This document shows, in pieces, positions 35,419 to 44,002 of a stretch of DNA of 64,000 nucleotides. The DNA comes from Flavobacteriales bacterium (GTDB taxonomy: Bacteria; Bacteroidota; Bacteroidia; Flavobacteriales_E; Vicingaceae). Position 1 is the first letter of the stretch. Each line of letters begins with the position of its first letter. Below the pieces are notes generated by a model. That model searched no databases, was not told where the DNA came from, and worked only from the letters and a program-made list of their open reading frames with translations. Location: assembly GCA_015075325.1 (NCBI GenBank), contig JABTUP010000014.1, positions 1 through 64,000 of the forward strand, read 5' to 3'. Position numbers and translations under genes: made by a program.

Positions 35419-36496
35419 TTATGAAAATCTTCAAAAATTAAATGCTCCCTTTTTTGAAGAATACACCAAAAAATTTGAAACTGTATTAAAATCAGGTTGG
35501 TACATTTTAGGTCAAAGTGTAAAAAGCTTTGAAGAAGAATTTGCCGAATATAATAATGCTAAACATTGTGTTGGATTAGCTTCTGGTTTAGATGCCATTA
35601 CACTTTCGTTAGCTGCTTTTAATTTTGAAAAAAATAGTGAAGTTATAGTGCCTTCAAACACTTACATTGCTACTATTTTAAGTGTGTTACAAAACAATTT
35701 GAAACCTGTTTTAGTTGAACCAAATATTTCTACTTACAATATCGATCCTTATAAAATTGAAGCCGCAATAACTCCTAAAACAAAAGCAATTGTTGTTGTA
35801 CATTTATACGGAAAATCGTGCGATATGGATCCCATTCTCGCTCTTTGTAAAAAATACAACTTAAAGCTTATTGAAGATTGTGCTCAATCTCACGGAGCAA
35901 CTTACAAAAGTATTAAAACAGGAACTTTTGGCGAATTCGGGGCATTTAGTTTTTATCCAACTAAAAATCTTGGAGCTTTAGGAGATGCAGGAGCTATTTT
36001 GTGTAACGACAATGATTTAGAAAAGAAAATTCGTCGGTTACGAAACTATGGTTCTGATGTAAAATATTATAATGAAGTAGTTGGTTACAACTCTAGATTG
36101 GATGAACTACAAGCAGCTTTTTTATCAATAAAACTAAAAAAGTTAGATGAGATAAATACACACAAAAGAAATTTAGCAAGCATCTATTTAAATGAACTAA
36201 AATCTGACTTCATAAAACCTGTTGTACATACTGATTACGTTGATGTTTACCATATTTTTAATATCCGCCATCAAAAGCGTGATGAATTGAAAGAATATTT
36301 ACTGAAAAACGATATCAAAACAGAAGTTCATTACCCAGTATCGCCAAGTAAACAAAAGGCTTTACAAGGTTTATTAGACCAATATGAATTTCCAATAAGT
36401 GAAGAAGTTCATCGAACAACGCTAAGTTTACCTATCTCCTACTTCCATACCGAAGAAAACGTAAACCGAGTTGTTGAAGTAATGAATAAATTTTAA
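35399..36496 (+). CDS. Sugar aminotransferase, DegT/DnrJ/EryC1 family (FdtB-like)
   Basis: A 365-residue PLP enzyme when read from the ATG at 35399 ([12 protein letters not shown]). A longer frame from 35363 exists but runs deep into the upstream cupin gene, so the later start is chosen. [37 protein letters not shown] and [18 protein letters not shown] with the PLP lysine follow in family order. Next to FdtA it most likely aminates the C3 keto sugar. An acetyltransferase (FdtC/QdtC) gene for the next step is not visible here. Confidence 0.9.
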   Translation: MKNTTIDYENLQKLNAPFFEEYTKKFETVLKSGWYILGQSVKSFEEEFAEYNNAKHCVGLASGLDAITLSLAAFNFEKNSEVIVPSNTYIATILSVLQNNLKPVLVEPNISTYNIDPYKIEAAITPKTKAIVVVHLYGKSCDMDPILALCKKYNLKLIEDCAQSHGATYKSIKTGTFGEFGAFSFYPTKNLGALGDAGAILCNDNDLEKKIRRLRNYGSDVKYYNEVVGYNSRLDELQAAFLSIKLKKLDEINTHKRNLASIYLNELKSDFIKPVVHTDYVDVYHIFNIRHQKRDELKEYLLKNDIKTEVHYPVSPSKQKALQGLLDQYEFPISEEVHRTTLSLPISYFHTEENVNRVVEVMNKF

Positions 36497-36501
36497 ACCG
36501 C

Positions 36502-37494
36502 ATGTATAATTTTTGTACCCTTTTCGATTCGTTTTATTTAACTCGCGGTATTACCATGTACCAATCGTTAGAAAAAACTGGTATTAATTTCCATTTATAC
36601 ATTTTTGCTTTCGACGATGCTAGCTTTAAAATATTGAAACAGCTAAATTTTAAGCACGCCACCATTGTTTCATTAAAAGAGTTTGAGAACGACAAATTGT
36701 TGGCGGTAAAACCTACAAGAAGTAAAGCAGAATATTGCTGGACTTGCACCTCTTCAACTATTTTGCATGTGTTAACCCATTTTAATGTTGATAATTGCAC
36801 CTACGTTGATGCTGATTTATTTTTTTATAGTTCGCCAGCAGTTTTAATAACCGAAATGGGCGAAAAGTCGGTATTAATTACTGAGCACCGATATACTCCA
36901 AAATACGATCGTTCGGCTATTGCTGGAACTTATTGTGTTCAGTTTATCACCTTTAAAAAAAATAAAGAAGGATTAACTGCACTCAATTGGTGGGTAAATT
37001 CTTGTTTAGAATGGTGTTTCGATAGATACGAAGACGGAAAGTTTGGCGACCAAAAATATTTAGATGATTGGACTACTCGATTTAGAGGTGTTCATGTATT
37101 ACAACATTTAGGTGGGGGATTGGCTCCATGGAACATTCAGCAATACAAGATATTAAAGAATAAGGATTCTCAAATAGAGCTGATTGAAAATAGCACTAAT
37201 AAAAAATTTAATGCTGTGTTTTATCATTATCATTATGTTCGTTTTTATAGTAACCAATTGGTAGATTTAGGATGGTTTAAGCTACAAAGAAATGTAGTAA
37301 AAACCTTTTATGCAAATTACATTAAAGAACTGAATAATGCGTTAGTTTTAGTTCAAAGTATTGAATCTAGTTTTAAAGAAGGGTTACGACCTTTTTCTCT
37401 TAAAAATGCAGGCACGATAAAAGATAAATTGAAAATCGTTTTTAAAATGGTAACCAAATACAATTTGTATAGTTTATCTAGATTCCTGAAATAA
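36502..37494 (+). CDS. Glycosyltransferase-like protein, GT8-type fold
   Basis: A 330-residue protein. The start NFCTLFDSFYLTRGITMYQSL resembles GT-A enzymes of the GT8 group, and YVDADLFFYSSP (near residue 105) has the DxD metal site. ERR-free but acid-rich QKYLDDW follows near 195, and HLGGGLAPWNIQQY near 215. It has no membrane segment. It is likely to add a sugar to the polysaccharide repeat. It starts 5 bp after the aminotransferase and is followed by the triple-repeat protein. Confidence 0.75.
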   Translation: MYNFCTLFDSFYLTRGITMYQSLEKTGINFHLYIFAFDDASFKILKQLNFKHATIVSLKEFENDKLLAVKPTRSKAEYCWTCTSSTILHVLTHFNVDNCTYVDADLFFYSSPAVLITEMGEKSVLITEHRYTPKYDRSAIAGTYCVQFITFKKNKEGLTALNWWVNSCLEWCFDRYEDGKFGDQKYLDDWTTRFRGVHVLQHLGGGLAPWNIQQYKILKNKDSQIELIENSTNKKFNAVFYHYHYVRFYSNQLVDLGWFKLQRNVVKTFYANYIKELNNALVLVQSIESSFKEGLRPFSLKNAGTIKDKLKIVFKMVTKYNLYSLSRFLK

Positions 37495-37528
37495 GGAATT
37501 TATAACCAAATTTTTCTTTTTATAAAAA

Positions 37529-38101
37529 ATGCAAAACTTAAAAAAATACAAAACCCTACTTTTAGTTTTAGGGGCTGTTATTGCTTTATTTTTAGGAGGA
37601 AAAGATGTAAATTATTGGGGTTTAAAAGACCCAACAGGTGAACAAATTTTAAAAAAGGTTGAAGCAAGAAAAATTGACCCCGAAAAAATCATACTCACAC
37701 CAAAACAAGAAAATGAAATAAAAGAACTCATCAATAAGAAACCAACAGAATATAGTGATTTACAACAATCGTTAATCTCAACAAAAACTGGTAAAGAAAT
37801 TTTAGATGAAATAGAAACCAAAAGTTTAGACCCCAGAACTGTTTTACTAAATGCCCAACAATTAAAAGAAATTATAGCACTAATAAATGTAAATCCAACT
37901 ATCTATTCAGAAAAACAACATTATTTGGTTAGAGAAAAAACTGCTAAAGAGATTTTAGATTTAGTTGGTTTAGGTTTTAAATCACCAAACTTAATCACAT
38001 TAACACCAAAACAACATCAAGATATAAAGGTTTTAATACAGGCAAATCCAACGCAATACAATACAAGTCAAAAAGCTTTAATTCCCGAATTAAACAAGTA
38101 A
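37529..38101 (+). CDS. Unknown membrane-anchored protein with three ~50-residue repeats
   Basis: A 190-residue protein not recognised as any family. An N-terminal membrane helix (KTLLLVLGAVIALFLGG, about 8-24) is followed by three tandem repeats at about 36-85, 87-136 and 138-186. Each repeat reads T-G/A-x-E/Q-I-L ... (D/S)P ... L-x3-Q-x3-I-x2-L-I ... N/K-P-T-x-Y-x3-Q-x2-L. The spacing is almost constant, so the repeats arose by duplication. No Cys or catalytic residue is conserved, so a structural or binding role is more likely than catalysis. It lies between two glycosyltransferases in the polysaccharide locus, perhaps as an export or chain-length factor. That is speculative. Confidence 0.7.
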   Translation: MQNLKKYKTLLLVLGAVIALFLGGKDVNYWGLKDPTGEQILKKVEARKIDPEKIILTPKQENEIKELINKKPTEYSDLQQSLISTKTGKEILDEIETKSLDPRTVLLNAQQLKEIIALINVNPTIYSEKQHYLVREKTAKEILDLVGLGFKSPNLITLTPKQHQDIKVLIQANPTQYNTSQKALIPELNK

Positions 38102-38130
38102 ATTAGCATTTAACAAAAACACTTATAACA

Positions 38131-38877
38131 TTGAAAATTAGCATTATAACCGTTTGTTACAACAGCGAAAAGCACATTAAAACTGCCATTGAATCAGTAA
38201 TTAACCAAACTTATAAAAACATTGAATACATCGTTATTGATGGAGCTTCAAAAGACAACACTGTAAGTATTGTGAAATCTTATGGTGATAAGATTACAAA
38301 ATTTATAAGTGAACCCGATAAAGGTATTTATGATGCCATGAACAAAGGTTTTAAATTAGCTACAGGTGATTATTTAGCCGTTATCAATTCGGATGATTTT
38401 TACATTTGTAACGATGCTATTGAATCTGTTGTAAATGAATTAAATAAAAAACAAACAGATAGTTTGTTTGCTGATTTAATTTATGTTGATGAAAACAATA
38501 CCGACAAACAAGTAAGGTATTGGAAGTCTAATGAATTTATAAAGGGTTCATTTAAAAAAGGTTGGCATCCAGCCCACCCTACTTTTTTTGTAAAAAATGA
38601 AATTTATAAAAAATACGGTTATTTCGATTTATCGTTTAAACTTGCTGCCGATTTTGAATTAATGCTTAGATTTTTAGAGAAACATCAAATATCTTCGTGT
38701 TACTTACCAAAACCTATAATTAAAATGAGATTAGGTGGAGCAACAAACAAAAACATTAAAAATATTTACAACCAGAATATTGAATGCTACAGAGCTTTTA
38801 AAGTAAACCACCTAAGTGTTTCCATTTTTTATCTTCTATATCGATTACTTCCTAAACTAGTTCAATTTTTTAAATAA
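38131..38877 (+). CDS. Glycosyltransferase, GT2 family (TTG start)
   Basis: A 248-residue GT-A enzyme. It opens with KISIITVCYNSEKHIKTAIESVINQTYKNIEYIVIDGASKDNT, typical of GT2, and has the DxD-type INSDD (near 92). A later HPAHPTFFVKNEIYKKYGYFD segment is characteristic of the WcaA-like group. It starts at TTG after a 29-bp gap. Sugar specificity is unknown. It is followed at 4 bp by the SDR gene. Confidence 0.9.
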   Translation: MKISIITVCYNSEKHIKTAIESVINQTYKNIEYIVIDGASKDNTVSIVKSYGDKITKFISEPDKGIYDAMNKGFKLATGDYLAVINSDDFYICNDAIESVVNELNKKQTDSLFADLIYVDENNTDKQVRYWKSNEFIKGSFKKGWHPAHPTFFVKNEIYKKYGYFDLSFKLAADFELMLRFLEKHQISSCYLPKPIIKMRLGGATNKNIKNIYNQNIECYRAFKVNHLSVSIFYLLYRLLPKLVQFFK

Positions 38878-38881
38878 TAAA

Positions 38882-39790
38882 ATGTTAGACAAACAACATG
38901 TTTTAATTATTGGTGGTAGTAGTTTTGTGGCTCGAAATTTTATTCGAATTCACCACAACAACTATTCAATTAAAACAATAAATAGAACAAGCATTGGTTT
39001 TGATAACGAATTAATTACACCCGATTTCAGTACTCTTTCAAGTGATGTATTTAAAAACATTGATATAGTAATTAATTGTACCGCCATTGTTCATCAGCAG
39101 AAAAAAATTGATGACAACATTTATTTCAACATAAACCATAAACTTGCTGTTGAATTAGCAAAAAAAGCTAAACTCGCTGGTGTTAAAAGTTTTATTCAAC
39201 TAAGTACAATTGCTGTTTATGGAAAAACAACACATGTATCTAATAGTAGTATTGAAAACCCAGTAAATCCGTATGGAAAATCAAAATTATTAGCTGATAA
39301 TTCATTAAAAGAATTGTGTGATTCTAATTTTAATGTAATTATTTTTAGACCACCCATGATATATGGTAGCTCTGATGCTCCTGGCAACATGATGAGACTT
39401 ATTAAGCTAATTTCCAAAGGATTACCTTTACCTTTTAAAGGATTACAAAACAAACGAGATTTTATTCATATTGATAATTTAATTGGTTTTATTGATGCAT
39501 CCATCAAAAAAAATAGTTCAGGAATATATCTTGTTAGCGACAACTCACCAGTGCTTATTTCTGAATTGTACTCCATAATTATAAATTGTTTGAATAAACA
39601 AAACAAAGCTTTTCAACTGCCTGTTTTCTGTTTTAGTTTGATTAAAAAAATTATACCTGAGATTTATGATAAACTCTTTGGTAATTTAACTATTGATATT
39701 TCAAATACACTATCAGTTTTAGAATATAAACCTGTAAATTTACTTCAACAAGGAATAATAGAAATGGTCGATAATGTTAAAACGAAATAA
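38882..39790 (+). CDS. NAD-dependent epimerase/reductase (SDR), WbpV-like
   Basis: A 302-residue extended SDR. The N-terminal Rossmann motif is IIGGSSFVARNF (a variant of GxxGxxG), STIAVYG and NPYGKSK give the active-site YxxxK, and NKRDFIHIDNLI fits the sugar nucleotide SDR pattern. With the MraY-like transferase and the CapD/WbpM-like dehydratase in the same locus, it could reduce the C4 keto group of UDP-4-keto-6-deoxy-GlcNAc (as WbpV does) to UDP-QuiNAc. This assignment rests on gene order and is not certain. Confidence 0.82.
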   Translation: MLDKQHVLIIGGSSFVARNFIRIHHNNYSIKTINRTSIGFDNELITPDFSTLSSDVFKNIDIVINCTAIVHQQKKIDDNIYFNINHKLAVELAKKAKLAGVKSFIQLSTIAVYGKTTHVSNSSIENPVNPYGKSKLLADNSLKELCDSNFNVIIFRPPMIYGSSDAPGNMMRLIKLISKGLPLPFKGLQNKRDFIHIDNLIGFIDASIKKNSSGIYLVSDNSPVLISELYSIIINCLNKQNKAFQLPVFCFSLIKKIIPEIYDKLFGNLTIDISNTLSVLEYKPVNLLQQGIIEMVDNVKTK

Positions 39791-39799
39791 GCAGAAATT

Positions 39800-40780
39800 A
39801 TGATATTATTTTTAATCATATTAACAGCTTCATTTTCTTTAACTTTTTTAGTTAAAGTTATTACAAAAAAAAAATTACTAGATATACCAAACGAACGAAG
39901 CTCTCATGTTACACCAACACCTAGAGGCGGTGGATTAGCTATTGCTATTACATGGTTTGCTGGGATCATCTACTTAAAAATTACTGGAAATATTGATGAG
40001 AATCTCTTCTACGCCCTGCTTTCAGGCGTATTAATTTCAAGTATTAGTTTTTTAGACGATATTTATACATTAAAATCGTTACCAAGAATAATAATTCATG
40101 TTATTTCAACCATTATTGCTTTGTATTTTATTGGTGGATTAAATAAAATCGATTTAGGGTTCTTTTCTATTGAGAACAAAATTATACTGAATATACTAGC
40201 CTTTGTTGGTATCATTTGGTTTATCAACCTTTTCAATTTTATCGACGGCATTGATGGTCATTCCAGTAGCGGAGCTCTGTTTATTTCTTTAGCACTTTTT
40301 TTCTTTGTTAAAGATACCGTGTTACTTACATTAGCGGCATCTGTGCTTGGTTTTTTACCATGGAATTGGCAAAAAGCTAAAATTTTTATGGGCGATATCG
40401 GAAGTACTTTACTTGGTTTTACTATTGCAGTACTTCTCATATACTACAATAATAATGAGCAATTCTCAATTGTTAACGGTTTAATAATTACAGCAGTATT
40501 TTGGTTTGATGCAACTTTTACTTTAATTAGGCGTTTTTTAAACAAAGAAAACATCGGTCAAGCACATAGAAAACATGCGTACCAACGTATTGTTCAATAT
40601 GGTTTTAGTCATCAAAAAACAGTATTACTAGTAGCTTTTATTAATTTATTACTATTTTCTTTAGTTTATTTTTCCATTTATGTGGAAATCAATAACATAG
40701 CTTTATTAACAATGACAATTCTTCTTTTATTCTCTATTTATAAATTAGTTGATAACAAAACTCCGTTTAAAGTTGACTAG
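39800..40780 (+). CDS. MraY/WecA-type polyprenyl-phosphate sugar-1-phosphate transferase
   Basis: A 326-residue membrane protein with about ten hydrophobic segments. SSHVTPTPRGGGLAIAI near residue 35, FLDDIYTLKSLPR, NFIDGIDG (near 147), FMGDIGSTLLGF and GQAHRKHAYQR are the hallmarks of the family. It moves a sugar-1-phosphate from a UDP-sugar to undecaprenyl phosphate, starting repeat-unit assembly. The neighbouring SDR and dehydratase genes suggest the donor is a UDP-6-deoxy-HexNAc, as for WbpL; UDP-GlcNAc is the alternative. Confidence 0.9.
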   Translation: MILFLIILTASFSLTFLVKVITKKKLLDIPNERSSHVTPTPRGGGLAIAITWFAGIIYLKITGNIDENLFYALLSGVLISSISFLDDIYTLKSLPRIIIHVISTIIALYFIGGLNKIDLGFFSIENKIILNILAFVGIIWFINLFNFIDGIDGHSSSGALFISLALFFFVKDTVLLTLAASVLGFLPWNWQKAKIFMGDIGSTLLGFTIAVLLIYYNNNEQFSIVNGLIITAVFWFDATFTLIRRFLNKENIGQAHRKHAYQRIVQYGFSHQKTVLLVAFINLLLFSLVYFSIYVEINNIALLTMTILLLFSIYKLVDNKTPFKVD

Positions 40781-41987
40781 AATCGCATTTCATAAAAAAG
40801 CTCACTATTTTATAGCTATACTCATTGCTTTTACTCTACCTTTTGGAAAGCTTACTCCTCTATTTATTGGGTTATTGTTAATTAATTGGTTGGTTGAAGG
40901 AAATTTAATATCAAAACTTAAATCATTAGTAAATAACAAATTAGCAATTCTGTTTACTTTACTCTACCTTGTTCATTTGATTGGTTTATTTTATACCAAC
41001 AATATGGAATCAGGACTTTTTGATATTCAGGTTAAACTTTCTTTATTAATATTTCCTTTAATTTTTGTTAGCAATCCACTATCTAAAAGCGAGTTATCAA
41101 CGGTTTTTTTTGCATTTACAATTGGATTATTATACGCTTCAATTTATTTGATTACAAGAGCTGTTTCTTTATACTTTATTGAAAATGAAATGGCCTTTTT
41201 CTATCAAGAATTTTCAGCATTACTTCATACAAGCTACATGTCGATGTACTTAAATTTTGCAATTGTTTGGTTAATTATAAACATGTTTAATACTGTTGAA
41301 AATTTTCCATTTTCAAAAATTTCATCTTCACTATTAATCGTATTATTCTCTTTAATTATCATATTACTTGCCTCAAAAAGTGGTATTTTAACCCTTTTGC
41401 TAATTTATATTGTGGCATTATTCTATTTAATTATAGTTCAAAAAAAAGTTATTATTGGAACCGTTTCTGTAATACTAATTGTTCTAGGCTTATTTTTTAC
41501 ACAACGCTATGCTCCAACTGTTACAAGTAGATTAGATAATTTTATAGAAGCAATTTACTCTGAAAGTAGCACTGAAACTACAGAAAGTACTTCTGTAAGA
41601 ATGTTAATTTGGAAATCTTCAAATAATATAATTAAAGAAAATTTTTTATTAGGTGTTGGCACTGGCGATGCTAAAGATGCTTTAAATGTTGAGTATAGTA
41701 AAAACAATATTACTAATGCACTAAAAAACAATTTAAACGCACACAACGAATTTTATCAAATATTTATATGTCTCGGATTTTTTGGTTTTGTGATTCTGAT
41801 GCTAAATATATTTTATCCAATAATTTTTTATAGAGAAAAAAACAATTTATTGTATACTTATTTCTTGATTATTATAGCGTTTAATTTTCTATCAGAATCA
41901 ATGTTAGAAACTCAAGCTGGCGTATTATTTTATGCTTTTTTTAATTCTATTATGGGATTAAAAACCAATGAAAAAAGCGAGTATTAA
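40773..41987 (+). CDS. O-antigen ligase/polymerase-like membrane protein (TTG start)
   Basis: A protein of about 404 residues with 10-11 hydrophobic segments and a large loop near the C-terminal third (SSTETTESTSVRMLIWKSS region). It belongs to the O-antigen ligase (WaaL/Wzy_C) superfamily. A longer frame begins at TTG 40749, inside the upstream gene; TTG 40773 gives an 8-bp overlap and is chosen, but neither has a clear ribosome site. GVGTGDAKDAL and NNLNAHNEFYQIFICLGFFGF match the family. It may join finished glycan to lipid A or a carrier. Confidence 0.78.
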   Translation: MTRIAFHKKAHYFIAILIAFTLPFGKLTPLFIGLLLINWLVEGNLISKLKSLVNNKLAILFTLLYLVHLIGLFYTNNMESGLFDIQVKLSLLIFPLIFVSNPLSKSELSTVFFAFTIGLLYASIYLITRAVSLYFIENEMAFFYQEFSALLHTSYMSMYLNFAIVWLIINMFNTVENFPFSKISSSLLIVLFSLIIILLASKSGILTLLLIYIVALFYLIIVQKKVIIGTVSVILIVLGLFFTQRYAPTVTSRLDNFIEAIYSESSTETTESTSVRMLIWKSSNNIIKENFLLGVGTGDAKDALNVEYSKNNITNALKNNLNAHNEFYQIFICLGFFGFVILMLNIFYPIIFYREKNNLLYTYFLIIIAFNFLSESMLETQAGVLFYAFFNSIMGLKTNEKSEY

Positions 41988-42041
41988 AAAATATAATAAT
42001 AATAGTACCTTTACAATAATTTAAAAAAAACATCATTAGAA

Positions 42042-43922
42042 GTGAAACTTATTCAACTACTATTTCAAACCAACATCCCACGTTGGATTATTTTTTTCAT
42101 TGATTTAGTCATTTGTTTTTTTTCTATAGTTATTGCTTTTTTGGTACGATTTAATTTTTCTGTTCCAAAAGAATTATCAACTGAGGCAATATATTTTGTT
42201 TTTTATACCATATTAGGAATTCGATTTATCAGTTTTTTAATTTCAGGCACATATAAAGGCATAATAAAACATACCAGTTCAAAAGATTCACAACGTATTT
42301 TTATTACCATCACCTCTGGAAGTTTACTTTTTGTTATCATCAATTTAATTTTCTTTTATGGTATAAATGAAACTTTTCCACTGCCTTTTTCCATTATTAT
42401 TATCGACTACATGTCGACTTTATTTTTAATGATAACACTACGGCTATTATTTAAAGCCCTCTATTCTGAAATTATTAATCCGTACAGAGAAAAAAGAAGT
42501 GTAATAATTTTTGGTGCAGGAGAATCGGGTATTATAACAAAACGTACTTTAGATAGAGATGCTGGTCTTAAATACAAAGTATTAGCCTTTATTGATGATG
42601 ACCAAAAAAAAGAAGGAAAAATATTAGAAGGCATACATATCTTTGGTTTTGATAAATTAGATGAACTACTCAGTAAAAATGATGTTGCACAACTAATTAT
42701 ATCTGTACAAAACCTAACACCCGAACGCAAGAAAAAATTAGTCGACAGTTGTTTAAACTACGATACCAAAGTTTTAAATGTACCTCCTGTATCTGATTGG
42801 ATTAATGGTGAGTTAAGTTTTAAACAAATTAAAAAAATTCAAATTGAAGAATTGTTGGAACGTGATCCAATTTCATTAAATATTGAAAAAATTAAATCAC
42901 AATTAACCAACAAAACCATTTTAATTACTGGAGCTGCTGGAAGCATAGGAAGTGAAATTGTTCGTCAAGTAATCCAATTTCACCCAAAAAAAATCATATT
43001 ACTCGATCAAGCAGAGTCGCCATTATACGATATGGAAATGGAATTAAAAGATGGTTTTGATAGTTTATCTTATGAAATTGTAATTGGTGATATTAGAAAT
43101 ATTGAAAGAATGGAGAATGTATTCAGAAGTTTTAAACCTGAATTAGTTTTTCACGCTGCTGCTTATAAACACGTTCCTATGATGGAAAACAACCCATCTG
43201 AATCAATTTTAACAAACGTGTTAGGCACAAAAAATTTAGCAGATTTAGCAGTTAAATATCAGGTAGAAAAATTTGTAATGATTTCGACCGATAAGGCTGT
43301 AAACCCAACTAACGTAATGGGTGCAAGCAAACGAATTGCTGAAATTTACACTCAATCTCTTGGTAAAACTGTTTCAACTAAATTTATTACCACTCGTTTT
43401 GGAAATGTATTGGGTTCAAACGGTTCTGTTATTCCTCGTTTCCGACAACAGATTGAAAACGGAGGACCTGTTACCATTACTCACCCAGAAATTACACGCT
43501 TTTTCATGACCATACCCGAGGCTTGTCAGTTAGTTTTAGAAGCAGGTACATCTGGTAATGGTGGTGAAATATTTATTTTCGACATGGGAGAATCAGTTAA
43601 AATAGTTGATCTTGCAAAAAAGATGATAAAACTATCTGGTTTAACACTCGATAAGGATATTAAAATAACTTTTACAGGACTTAGACCGGGAGAAAAATTG
43701 TATGAAGAACTTTTAGCCAACGAAGAAAACACTTTGCCAACACATCATAAACAAATAATGGTTGCCAAGGTTAAGGAATATGATTTCGATTTTATCAACG
43801 CTCAAATTAAAACTTTAATAAACAGCTTCGATAAACAAGATAATAAACTTATTGTAAAACAAATGAAGCAGTTGGTTCCTGAATTTAAAAGCAACAACTC
43901 TATTTACGAAGAGCTTGATTAG
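42042..43922 (+). CDS. Nucleotide-sugar 4,6-dehydratase, CapD/WbpM-like (GTG start)
   Basis: A 626-residue membrane enzyme starting at GTG. Four hydrophobic segments fill residues 1-140, a Rossmann-like domain with SVIIFGAGESG follows, and the catalytic SDR domain begins at about 288 with ILITGAAGSIGSEI. STDKAVNPTNVMGASKR replaces the usual Tyr with Met, as in WbpM and PglF. RFFMTIPEA and FTGLRPGEKLYEELL are also present. The family dehydrates UDP-GlcNAc to UDP-4-keto-6-deoxy-GlcNAc. It is the last gene of the polysaccharide locus, followed by the long inverted repeat. Confidence 0.92.
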   Translation: MKLIQLLFQTNIPRWIIFFIDLVICFFSIVIAFLVRFNFSVPKELSTEAIYFVFYTILGIRFISFLISGTYKGIIKHTSSKDSQRIFITITSGSLLFVIINLIFFYGINETFPLPFSIIIIDYMSTLFLMITLRLLFKALYSEIINPYREKRSVIIFGAGESGIITKRTLDRDAGLKYKVLAFIDDDQKKEGKILEGIHIFGFDKLDELLSKNDVAQLIISVQNLTPERKKKLVDSCLNYDTKVLNVPPVSDWINGELSFKQIKKIQIEELLERDPISLNIEKIKSQLTNKTILITGAAGSIGSEIVRQVIQFHPKKIILLDQAESPLYDMEMELKDGFDSLSYEIVIGDIRNIERMENVFRSFKPELVFHAAAYKHVPMMENNPSESILTNVLGTKNLADLAVKYQVEKFVMISTDKAVNPTNVMGASKRIAEIYTQSLGKTVSTKFITTRFGNVLGSNGSVIPRFRQQIENGGPVTITHPEITRFFMTIPEACQLVLEAGTSGNGGEIFIFDMGESVKIVDLAKKMIKLSGLTLDKDIKITFTGLRPGEKLYEELLANEENTLPTHHKQIMVAKVKEYDFDFINAQIKTLINSFDKQDNKLIVKQMKQLVPEFKSNNSIYEELD

Positions 43923-43943
43923 ATTATAATCTGAAATGATATG

Positions 43944-43990
43944 AATAGCAATAAAAAACCCTCCTTAAAGGAGGGTTTTTTATTGCTATT
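43944..43990. terminator. Perfect 23-bp inverted repeat, bidirectional terminator
   Basis: Arms starting AATAGCAATAAAAAACCC at 43944 are perfectly mirrored to 43990 around base 43967, with T-runs inside the stem on both strands. It lies between the dehydratase gene and nhaD, whose stop is 13 bp further on. It should stop both convergent transcripts. Confidence 0.9.
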
Positions 43991-44002
43991 CTATTTGGTA
44001 TA

